A stretch of 20,378 bases of DNA from assembly GCA_050743365.1 (NCBI GenBank), contig JBOGFI010000114.1, forward strand, positions 1-20,378, read 5' to 3'. Of this stretch, positions 14,273 through 20,378 are shown piece after piece. Both the position numbers and the translations under genes were made by a program. The DNA comes from JBOGFI01 sp050743365 (lineage in GTDB: Bacteria; Actinomycetota; Acidimicrobiia; IMCC26256; JACDBD01). How positions within the stretch are numbered: the first letter of the stretch is position 1; each line of letters opens with the position of its first letter. The notes beneath the pieces are model-generated. The model was not told the DNA's origin and did not search any database. It saw only the letters and a program-made list of their open reading frames with translations.

Positions 14273-15937
14273 TCAGCCCCGCAGCAGCTTGCCGGGTCGC
14301 GCGGCCATGCCCTCGTCGACCGGGTCGCCGTCGACCCGGATGGGCGTGCCGTTCACGAGCACGTGGGTCATGCCCGTGGGCGCGTCGGCCACGAGCCGCT
14401 CGCCGTCGGCCGGGAAGTCGCGCACCCGCCGCAGCGGGCCCGGCCCCACGGTCTCGGGGTCGAACACGGCGAGGTCGGCCACCATCCCCCGACGCACGTA
14501 GCCGCGCCCGGCCATCGAGTACACGTCGGCGGGCTCGCCGCTGAGCTTGCGCACCGCGGCTTCGAGCGGCAGCGCCTGCTTCTCGCGCACCCACCGGCCG
14601 AGCAGGTCGGTGGGCATGCACGCGTCGCACAACTGGCTCACGTGGGCGCCGGCGTCGGACAGCCCGATGAGCATGCCCTCCTGCCCGAGGAGCCAGGCGA
14701 TGCCGTCCTCGTCGTCGTTGGCGAGCACGCTGGCGAAGCGGGTGCGCAACCCCTCGGCGCAGGCGAGGTCGAGCATCACGTCGAGCGGGCCCACGCCCAG
14801 TTCGGCGGCGACCTCGTCGAGGGGCCGGCCCATCAGGGAGGGCATGGTCTCGGTCTCGGCCACCGAGAACGTGTGCCAGCGGGGACGGAAGAACTTCCCG
14901 TGGTCGAGGTCGTTCTCGGCCCGGCGCCGCCACTCGGGGTCGCGATAGTGCGCCAGCTTCTTCTCGACGCTCGCCCCCATCAGGTCGGCGAAGATGGGCG
15001 CCATCTGGAACGGGAACGGCTCGACCATGTTCATCTGGAAGGTGAGCGGCCGGCACGACACCTGGGGCCACACGTCGGCGCCGGTGGCGCGTTCCTTGGC
15101 GTTGAGCTCCGCCATCGACTGGTGGAAGGGGTGGCCCTTCAGTGTCAGCAGCGCGGTCCACGTGATCGGGCGCCCGATCTTGCGCTGGAGGTCGTAGGCG
15201 TCCTGGTGTTTGATCCGCTCGCCCGGCAACAGCTCCACCACGCCCCGGCCGAGCTCACCCAACGGGGCGAGGAGCACCTCGAGCTCGCGTACATCGCCGA
15301 GGCGCGAGGGCACCGGCCGGCCCTGGTCGCCGGAATGGGTGGCCGACGAGCTCGAGGCGAACCCGGCGGCTCCGGCCACCACCGCCTCGCGCACGAGCTC
15401 GGCCATGCGCCCCAGCTCCTCGTCGGTGGCCTCGGCACGGGTGTAGCCCTCGTCGCCCATCACGTAGAGCCGCAGCGCGGTGTGGCCGATGTAGGCGGTG
15501 AAGTTGATCACGGTGCCGCGCCGCTCCACCGAGTCGAGGTACTCGGGGAACGTCTCGAAGTCCCAGGGCACGCCCGCCTCGAGGGTGGCGGGGCTCATGT
15601 CCTCGACGTGCTCGAGGGTGTGCACGAGCAGGTCTTGATGCTCGGGCCGGCAGGGCGCGATCGAGAAGCCGCAGTTGCCGGCCACGACCGTGGTGACGCC
15701 GTGCCACGACGACGGGGTGAGCGCCGGGTCCCAGAACACCTGGGCGTCGTAGTGGGTGTGGATGTCGATGAAGCCGGGCGTGACCACCTGGCCACCGGCG
15801 TCGAGCGCACGGTCACCGCTCAAGCCCTCGCCCACCTCGGCGATCACGCCGTCCGAGACCGCCACATCGGCGCGGCGGCCGGGCTCGCCGGTGCCGTCCA
15901 AGACGGTCCCGCCCCTGATCACGATCTCGTTGGTCAT
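14273..15937 (-). CDS. Amidohydrolase, N-acyl-D-amino-acid deacylase family
   Basis: 554 residues from ATG, with the start codon overlapping the stop of the upstream gene (ATGA, 15934-15937). The metal-dependent TIM-barrel features are FIDIHTHYD (H60, H62), GNCGFSIAPC (C89, the cysteine metal ligand of D-aminoacylases) and IGLSDAGAHV with the late catalytic aspartate. The C-terminal beta domain ends with GMVADLAVFDPETVG and VLVNGTPI, typical of amidohydrolase family 3. The family hydrolyses N-acyl-D-amino acids and related cyclic or acylated amides in the cytoplasm; no signal peptide is seen. In D-aminoacylase two further histidines bind zinc, and I could not place both. Many actinobacterial paralogues have unknown substrates, so the family is firm but the substrate is not. 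Confidence 0.9.
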   Translation of the reverse strand: MTNEIVIRGGTVLDGTGEPGRRADVAVSDGVIAEVGEGLSGDRALDAGGQVVTPGFIDIHTHYDAQVFWDPALTPSSWHGVTTVVAGNCGFSIAPCRPEHQDLLVHTLEHVEDMSPATLEAGVPWDFETFPEYLDSVERRGTVINFTAYIGHTALRLYVMGDEGYTRAEATDEELGRMAELVREAVVAGAAGFASSSSATHSGDQGRPVPSRLGDVRELEVLLAPLGELGRGVVELLPGERIKHQDAYDLQRKIGRPITWTALLTLKGHPFHQSMAELNAKERATGADVWPQVSCRPLTFQMNMVEPFPFQMAPIFADLMGASVEKKLAHYRDPEWRRRAENDLDHGKFFRPRWHTFSVAETETMPSLMGRPLDEVAAELGVGPLDVMLDLACAEGLRTRFASVLANDDEDGIAWLLGQEGMLIGLSDAGAHVSQLCDACMPTDLLGRWVREKQALPLEAAVRKLSGEPADVYSMAGRGYVRRGMVADLAVFDPETVGPGPLRRVRDFPADGERLVADAPTGMTHVLVNGTPIRVDGDPVDEGMAARPGKLLRG

Positions 15938-16956
15938 GTGTCCTCACAAGAGAGATCGAACGACGTGGCGCTGTGGTCCGACACGAACACCATCCCCCCC
16001 GGCCCGTCGGCGACCGGGTCGTCCCAGATCCCGGTGCCGATGCCGTCGCCGTCGGCATCGGCGTCGGGGTCGAACGCGACGCTACAGGCCGTCGGCGTCT
16101 TCACGAACATGAAGTCGATCCGCTCGACCTGCCGTGAATTCGGGTCCTTCAGGTCGTCGACCCGGTCGTCGCGCCGGCCGCTGGTGCAGCCCACGCCGGT
16201 GGCGCTGTCGCACTCGGGGTTGCCGGCGGCGAGGTGGCTGTCGACCCACCCGTCGTCGACGAGGCCGCGGTACCGGTCGGACGCGGGCGTGACGTTGAAG
16301 TCGCCCATGAGGATCCGGATCGCCTTCCTCCGTCCGACCTTCTCGGCGAGGTCGGCAGCCACGGTGGTCTGGCAGCCCAGCAAGGGCGAGCCGGGCTCGC
16401 AGATCTCGGGACAGGCGCGGGCTGTGCACGTCGCGCCGGCGCCGGGCTCGCCCGGTGCGACGTCGCCGTCCTGGTGCGTGACGACGAGCACCACCGGGCC
16501 GACATCGGACTCGAGCTGCACGCGCGAGGCGGTACGGAAGCCGACCGCCATCTTCACCACCTTGGTCTTCTTCACCTCGAGGGAGGTGAGCACGACCTCC
16601 TGGTCGATCGCCTTCGGGCGTGGGAACACGATCTCGTAGTCACACTGCTCGATGAAGGGCTGCTCCTTGATGGCGTCGTAGACGAGCTTGCTGACCTCTT
16701 GCAGCCCGACGACCTCGGGGCACCGGGCCTCCTCCAGTCGCCGGCCCAGGAGCTCCATGCGGTCGGGGAGCTGGCAGCCGTCGGAGTCGTCGGGGCAGAT
16801 CACGCCGTGCAGGACGTTGAAGTTCACCACCCGCAGGTCGTCGCCGGCGCCTCCGCCCTCGGGTGCGTCCCCGCCGGCAGCGCCCACGCCCGGGCTCCCC
16901 GTCCCGGCGAGGGCGACGGCCATTCCGAGGCAGATGATGACGACCAGCCTGCGCAT
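15934..16956 (-). CDS. Secreted endonuclease/exonuclease/phosphatase-family protein
   Basis: 340 residues from the ATG at 16956; an in-frame GTG at 16983 would disrupt the signal peptide. MRRLVVIICLGMAVALAG is a Sec-type signal peptide with no lipobox cysteine, so the protein is exported. The EEP catalytic set is present in order: NFN (45-47), LQEV (E87), THQD (H161), GDFN (D219, N221), IDFMF (D281) and SDHS (D327, H328). The family includes nucleases, sphingomyelinases and inositol-polyphosphate phosphatases. The mature part has twelve cysteines, consistent with disulfides, and an Asp-rich loop DPDADADGDG (297-306) that looks like a calcium site. Its substrate is unknown. The stop overlaps the amidohydrolase start, so both are made from one transcript. 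Confidence 0.87.
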   Translation of the reverse strand: MRRLVVIICLGMAVALAGTGSPGVGAAGGDAPEGGGAGDDLRVVNFNVLHGVICPDDSDGCQLPDRMELLGRRLEEARCPEVVGLQEVSKLVYDAIKEQPFIEQCDYEIVFPRPKAIDQEVVLTSLEVKKTKVVKMAVGFRTASRVQLESDVGPVVLVVTHQDGDVAPGEPGAGATCTARACPEICEPGSPLLGCQTTVAADLAEKVGRRKAIRILMGDFNVTPASDRYRGLVDDGWVDSHLAAGNPECDSATGVGCTSGRRDDRVDDLKDPNSRQVERIDFMFVKTPTACSVAFDPDADADGDGIGTGIWDDPVADGPGGMVFVSDHSATSFDLSCEDT

Positions 16957-16983
16957 CGACCCCCCGAGTGCCGCGACTCGCAC

Positions 16984-17011
16984 ACGTTATTACGATGTGA
17001 CGCCGACGTCA
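16984..17011. promoter_or_regulatory. Divergent promoter region: -10-like boxes and imperfect TGACG-N4-CGTCA palindrome
   Basis: TACGAT (16991-16996, plus) and TAACGT (complement of 16984-16989, minus) are -10-like boxes for the IolB-like operon and the secreted EEP gene. TGACGCCGACGTCA (16998-17011) is palindromic at 12 of 14 positions. It lies between the plus-strand -10 box and the AGGAGA ribosome site (17011-17016), where a repressor could block the operon. Convincing -35 boxes are not visible. Confidence 0.3.
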
Positions 17012-17022
17012 GGAGACGCGCC

Positions 17023-17745
17023 GTGCCCCCATCCCTGCTCGACCTCACGCCCGTCGGGGGTGAGGTGACGCCGCTCCTGGAACCGGGGGCGAGCCGGCGG
17101 CTGGGCGCCGCCCGCACCCGGGGGAGGGTGCGAGGCGCCACCGGGGGCGCGACCGCCTGGGTGCTGGTCGAGCGGGGCGAGGGTGAGCTGCGGGCCGGCG
17201 ACGCGACCGCCGCGGTCACCGGCCGCGCCGACGTCTTCAGCGCGCCGGGCTGGTCGGCGCTGGTGCCGCCCGGCTGCGACCTGTCGATCGACGGTGGCGA
17301 CATCCAAGCCACCGTCGTGTGGCGGAAATCGGAGCGCAACGCGGAGCCGCGGGTCATCGACCCCGCGAGCGTCGCCGACGAACAGCGGGGCCAGGGCACC
17401 ACCACCCGCCGGGTGCGCACCTACGTCGGGGCGGGGCCGCTCATCGTGGGCGAGACGCTCAATCCGCCCGGCGGCTGGTCGAGCTGGCCGCCCCACCGCC
17501 ACGACCACGAGGAGCTCTACCTCTATCGCTTCGCCCCGTCTCACGGGTTCGGCGTGCACGTGGGGTACGACGAGGAGGGGGACCGGCCGGTGATGGTGCG
17601 CGACGGCAGCATCGAGCGGATCACGGCGGGCTGGCACCCCGTGGTGGCGGCGCCGGGCTTCACCATGTACTACCTGTGGGCACTGGCGGGCGACGCCGAC
17701 ACCGTCGACACCCGTCTCGACCCCCGCTACGCGGACGCGCCATGA
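17023..17745 (+). CDS. iolB: 5-deoxy-glucuronate isomerase (IolB) family protein
   Basis: 240 residues from a GTG with AGGAGA seven bases upstream; the frame is open far upstream, but that part runs through the EEP gene. It is a two-domain cupin. ETLNPPGGWSSWPPHRHDHE (from about 144), then ELYLYRF, and GWHPVVAAPGFTMYYLW (204-219) match IolB, with metal ligands H158, H160, E163 or E164, and H205. IolB interconverts 5-deoxyglucuronate and 5-dehydro-2-deoxygluconate in myo-inositol catabolism. The protein is shorter than typical IolB (about 270), and the loop after PPHRHD is shortened. No other iol gene is present, so it may act on a related sugar acid. Its stop overlaps the next start (ATGA). 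Confidence 0.85.
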   Translation: MPPSLLDLTPVGGEVTPLLEPGASRRLGAARTRGRVRGATGGATAWVLVERGEGELRAGDATAAVTGRADVFSAPGWSALVPPGCDLSIDGGDIQATVVWRKSERNAEPRVIDPASVADEQRGQGTTTRRVRTYVGAGPLIVGETLNPPGGWSSWPPHRHDHEELYLYRFAPSHGFGVHVGYDEEGDRPVMVRDGSIERITAGWHPVVAAPGFTMYYLWALAGDADTVDTRLDPRYADAP

Positions 17746-18791
17746 CTCGACACCCAGGAAGGATGCACGCGGCCGTGTACCACGGGCAGCGCGACGTGGT
17801 GGTCGAGGAGCGGCCGGTCCCCGAGGTGGGCCCCCATGACGTGCTGCTCGAGGTCAGCCACTGCGGCGTGTGCGGGAGCGACCTCCACTTCGTGCTCGAC
17901 GGCTGGGGCCGCCCGGGCGCGATCGAGGGCCACGAGTACTCGGGGCGCGTGGTGGCGGTGGGCGAGGAGGTCGAGCAGTGGGCGGTGGGCGACGAGGTCG
18001 TCGGCGGCCCCTCGCCTCGCTGCGGTGAATGCGAGTTCTGCCTCGGGGGCCGACCGTCGTTGTGCGTTGCCCGGGGCAAGTTCGGCGACGGACAGGAGTG
18101 GCAGGGCGCCTTCGCGCAGTACGTGCGCGTCTCGGAGGCGGGGATCCTGCGCGTGCCCGAGCGGCTGTCGTTGCGGGAGGCGGCGCTGGCCGAGCCGCTG
18201 GCGGTCGCGCTCCACGGTCTCACTCGGGGCGGCGTCACCGCGGAGCACCGCGTGCTGGTGACCGGCGGCGGGCCCATCGGGGCCCTCAGCGTGGCCGCCG
18301 CCCGCGCTCGGGGCGTGGCGGACATCGTCGTGAGCGAGCCGCACCCTCGCCGGCGGGGGCTGGTCGAGCGCCTCGGCGCCACCGCGGTGGAACCGGAGGA
18401 GCTGGTCACGCCGCCGTACCCGGGCGATGTCGTCGACGAGCCCTTCGACGTTGCCCTCGAGTGCTCGGGGCACGCGGTGGCGATGGAGACGGCCCTGGGC
18501 CAGCTGCGGCGGGCGGGAACGCTGGTGCTGGTGGGCGCGGGCATGAAGCCACCCCGGTTCGACGCCAACCGCATTCTGCTGAACGAGCTCGTCGTCACGG
18601 GGTCGTTCGTCTACGACGAAGACGGTTTCCCGGCCGCGCTCGAGCTCCTGGCGTCGGACGGGTTCCCCCGCGACGTCCTCATCGAACCGGATGACGTGCC
18701 GCTCGACGGCTTGCTGGACGCCATCGAGCGCCTTGGCGCGGGAGAGGTCCCGGCCAAGGTGCTGATCGCGCCGAACAGGGGGAGTGCATGA
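17742..18791 (+). CDS. Zinc-dependent medium-chain alcohol/polyol dehydrogenase
   Basis: 349 residues from the ATG that overlaps the upstream stop; a second ATG at 17763 is possible but its purine-rich stretch lies too close. Catalytic zinc ligands are C41 (HCGVCGSD), H64-E65 (GHE) and E151 (AEPLAVALHG). The structural zinc loop is C94, C97, C100 and C108. The Rossmann motif GGGPIG (175-180) is followed by acidic E199 at the end of beta-2, which suggests NAD(H). The family oxidises secondary alcohols of polyols or amino acids (sorbitol and threonine dehydrogenase type). Coupling to an IolB-like gene makes a sugar- or inositol-derived substrate plausible, but it cannot be named from sequence. 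Confidence 0.92.
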   Translation: MTRHPGRMHAAVYHGQRDVVVEERPVPEVGPHDVLLEVSHCGVCGSDLHFVLDGWGRPGAIEGHEYSGRVVAVGEEVEQWAVGDEVVGGPSPRCGECEFCLGGRPSLCVARGKFGDGQEWQGAFAQYVRVSEAGILRVPERLSLREAALAEPLAVALHGLTRGGVTAEHRVLVTGGGPIGALSVAAARARGVADIVVSEPHPRRRGLVERLGATAVEPEELVTPPYPGDVVDEPFDVALECSGHAVAMETALGQLRRAGTLVLVGAGMKPPRFDANRILLNELVVTGSFVYDEDGFPAALELLASDGFPRDVLIEPDDVPLDGLLDAIERLGAGEVPAKVLIAPNRGSA

Positions 18792-19240
18792 GCACCGAGA
18801 CACGCAAGCCCAGGTTCAACCACGTCGCCATGAGCGTCCCCGCCGAACTGCTCGACGAGGACGGCCGCGCCGAGCTCCTGCGCTTCTACGGAGACGTGTT
18901 CGGCTGGGAGGAGCTGCCGACCGAGACCGTCGACCGCAAAAAGCTCGTCCTGCGCGCCTACAGCAACGAGCAGTTCGTGTTCCTCATCGCCGACGACCCG
19001 CCGATGACGTGCCCCCGGCTCGATCACTTCGGGATGTCGGTGGGCACCATGGAGGAGCTCGACGACATGCTGGCGCGGGCGCGTGCCTTCCAGGCCCACG
19101 ACGACCGCGTCGACATCGTCGACAAGCACGCCGACCACCACGGCGGCCTGCTCACGCTCACGAGCTTCTACGTCCGCTACCTGCTGCCCATGATGATCGA
19201 AGTGCAGCACTATGAGTGGCCGGGAGCGGCCACGACTTGA
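18788..19240 (+). CDS. VOC (glyoxalase/dioxygenase-fold) family protein
   Basis: 150 residues from an ATG overlapping the preceding stop (ATGA, 18788-18791). Two beta-alpha-beta-beta-beta modules are visible: FNHVAMSV with the FYGDVFGW hairpin, then LDHFGMSV and MMIEVQHYEW. H12, H80 and E138 are in the positions of the 2-His-1-Glu metal site of vicinal-oxygen-chelate enzymes, so it is probably a metalloenzyme (glyoxalase, extradiol dioxygenase or epimerase type). The reaction is not identifiable. It is translationally coupled on both sides in the IolB-like operon, which suggests it acts on the same intermediate series. Confidence 0.85.
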   Translation: MSTETRKPRFNHVAMSVPAELLDEDGRAELLRFYGDVFGWEELPTETVDRKKLVLRAYSNEQFVFLIADDPPMTCPRLDHFGMSVGTMEELDDMLARARAFQAHDDRVDIVDKHADHHGGLLTLTSFYVRYLLPMMIEVQHYEWPGAATT

Positions 19241-20223
19241 GCGCGCCGCTGCGGTACGGCGCGTTCGCGCCCCAGGGCTGGAAGCTCGAGTACGCCGGTT
19301 GGGGCGCGGCCGACGCCTGGGCGCGCACCGTCGAGCTCGCGCGGCTGGCCGAGCGTCTGGGCTACGACCACCTCTGGGTCTACGACCACGTCGAAACCGT
19401 CCCACGCCGGGAGCCGACCCACGTCTTCGAGGCCTTCACGACGCTCGCAGCCCTCGCCACCCTCACCAGCGAGATCCGGCTCGGGCAGCTTGTCGCCTGC
19501 TCGACGTACCGCAACGCCGGCCTGCTGGCCAAGGAGGCCGCCGGCGTCGACGTGATCTCGGGCGGGCGGCTGATCCTCGGCCTCGGCGCGGGATGGTACG
19601 AGCGCGAGTACCGGGCCTACGGGTGGGGCTTCCTCCCTCCTCGCGAGCGCCTCCGCGTGCTCGAGGAGACGATCACCGTCGTCAAACGGCTCTGGACGGA
19701 GGAGACGGTCACGTTCGAGGGCCGTCACCTCCGCCTCGACGGCGCCTACTGCTACCCGAAGCCGCTCCAGCGACTTCCCGAGATCTGGGTCGGCGGCGGT
19801 GGCGAGCAGGTCACTCTCCGCGTCGCCGCCGAGCACGCCGACAAGACCAACTGGCAGGTGGGCCTGGACGAGTTCGTGCGCAAGTCGCAGGTGTTGCGTG
19901 AGCACTGCGAGCGGGTGGGCCGCGACTTCGACTCCGTCGTCCGCACCCACGGGCCCGACTGCCGCCTGTTCGACACCGACGCCGACGTGCGGTCCTGGCT
20001 CGACTCCCCCGCGGGCGGGCAGCTCTGGGGCCGGGTGGATCACCAGACCTACGTGCGAGACAACCTCGTGGGCACCGTGGAGCACGTCATCGACAAGGTG
20101 CAGGCGTTCGCCGACGCCGGCTGCCGGGAGTTCGTGCTGTGGTTCCGCGACTACCCCTCCGGCGAGAGCCTCGAGCGCTTCGCGGTCGAGGTCGCGCCCA
20201 AAGTCACGTCCCCTTCCTGTTAG
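19237..20223 (+). CDS. LLM-class (luciferase-like) flavin/F420-dependent oxidoreductase
   Basis: 328 residues if begun at the TTG that overlaps the VOC stop (TTGA, 19237-19240) with GGGAG upstream. An in-frame GTG at 19216 would add seven residues and is the main alternative. The N-terminus LRYGAF, AERLGYDHLWVYDHV (about residues 41-55), a long GGRLILGLGAGWYEREY segment and PEIWVGGGGEQ are typical of the bacterial luciferase-like TIM barrel. In actinobacteria most such proteins use F420, although FMN is possible. It would catalyse a hydride transfer or monooxygenation of an unknown substrate. It is the last gene of the four-gene operon. Confidence 0.9.
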   Translation: MSAPLRYGAFAPQGWKLEYAGWGAADAWARTVELARLAERLGYDHLWVYDHVETVPRREPTHVFEAFTTLAALATLTSEIRLGQLVACSTYRNAGLLAKEAAGVDVISGGRLILGLGAGWYEREYRAYGWGFLPPRERLRVLEETITVVKRLWTEETVTFEGRHLRLDGAYCYPKPLQRLPEIWVGGGGEQVTLRVAAEHADKTNWQVGLDEFVRKSQVLREHCERVGRDFDSVVRTHGPDCRLFDTDADVRSWLDSPAGGQLWGRVDHQTYVRDNLVGTVEHVIDKVQAFADAGCREFVLWFRDYPSGESLERFAVEVAPKVTSPSC

Positions 20224-20226
20224 CTT
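20221..20226 (+). promoter_or_regulatory. Candidate -10 box overlapping the LLM stop codon (leaderless)
   Basis: TAGCTT fits TAnnnT and ends 6 bases before the ATG at 20233. Its first three bases are the TAG stop of the LLM gene. No ribosome site lies between. Confidence 0.35.
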
Positions 20227-20232
20227 GACCAC

Positions 20233-20378
20233 ATGAAGGTCGACGCCGAGGCGCCGGCGCGCGCGCAGCTCGACGAGGCCGGGGGACCGGTCAGGGAGCA
20301 ACGCCCGCGGGCCCGGCTGGTCGCAGTCGTCGTCGGCGCCGTGATCGCGGCCGGCGTGGTCCTGCGCTTCGTGACCAC
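20233..20378 (+). CDS. N-terminus of a membrane protein, cut by window end
   Basis: The ATG at 20233 opens a frame of 48 codons that runs to the window edge. The first 28 residues are charged and Ala/Pro-rich (MKVDAEAPARAQLDEAG and on), with RPRAR just before a single hydrophobic helix (LVAVVVGAVIAAGVVLRF, about 29-46). The arginine-rich flank predicts a cytoplasmic N-terminus. Many actinobacterial GT-C (family 39-like) glycosyltransferases begin with a helix ending GxxLRF, so this is one candidate, but too little is visible to assign a function. Confidence 0.65.
   Translation, partial: MKVDAEAPARAQLDEAGGPVREQRPRARLVAVVVGAVIAAGVVLRFVT

Noticed and set aside
14363..16639. A 758-codon open frame on the plus strand
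   Set aside because: It is antisense to the amidohydrolase and the EEP gene, both of which have complete catalytic motifs. The frame is a shadow with low-complexity composition.
16234..17022. Long in-frame extension upstream of the IolB-like gene
   Set aside because: It is antisense to the EEP gene; GTG at 17023 has AGGAGA at good spacing.
1..20378. CRISPR array, tRNA or rRNA gene, insertion sequence, or phage module
   Set aside because: No regularly spaced repeats, no tRNA-like or rRNA stretches, and no transposase or integrase motifs were seen on either strand.

Overview
The window is about 20.4 kb of very GC-rich DNA that is almost entirely coding. There are 20 genes; the first and last are cut by the window edges, and no gap exceeds about 120 bases. 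GTG and TTG starts, 4-base stop/start overlaps, several apparently leaderless promoters and a luciferase-like (probably F420-dependent) oxidoreductase point to an actinobacterium. The mix of paralogous steroid/acyl-CoA degradation genes would fit an environmental lineage such as Acidimicrobiia, but that placement is inference. I see no tRNA, rRNA, CRISPR array, insertion sequence or phage gene.

Region 1 (1-5875) is a CoA-thioester catabolic cluster. It holds a MaoC hydratase (partial), a DUF35 zinc-ribbon/OB protein, a carboxymuconolactone-decarboxylase-like protein, a second DUF35 protein, a thiolase-fold probable retro-aldolase, two divergently transcribed acyl-CoA dehydrogenases and a cysteine-containing protein of unknown function. 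The gene content resembles the actinobacterial cholesterol side-chain (igr-type) module: dehydrogenase pair, MaoC/DUF35 hydratase, Ltp2-type aldolase. The true substrate is not shown.

Region 2 (5886-10483, minus strand) is a tightly coupled five-gene operon for a CDP-activated 3,6-dideoxyhexose: RfbF, RfbG, RfbH (E1), an RmlC-like epimerase and an abequose-synthase-like ketoreductase. RfbH carries the exact C-X57-C-X-C-X7-C iron-sulfur motif and the histidine that replaces the PLP lysine. An epimerase next to a final reductase suggests an ascarylose-like L-sugar, but the epimerase has lost a conserved active-site tyrosine and no E3 reductase gene is present. Divergent from the operon, across a 121-bp region with a perfect 10-bp inverted repeat, is a glycosyltransferase-methyltransferase fusion. 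Its stop codon overlaps that of a convergent, polytopic GT-C-like membrane protein with a C-terminal beta-sandwich. Together these look like a cell-surface glycan locus.

Region 3 (14273-16956, minus) couples a D-aminoacylase-family amidohydrolase to a secreted endonuclease/exonuclease/phosphatase-family protein.

Region 4 (17023-20223, plus) is a four-gene, stop/start-overlapping operon: an IolB-like isomerase, a zinc-dependent medium-chain dehydrogenase, a VOC protein and an LLM flavin oxidoreductase. It looks like a small catabolic route of unknown substrate. The window ends in the N-terminus of a membrane protein with its own apparent leaderless promoter.
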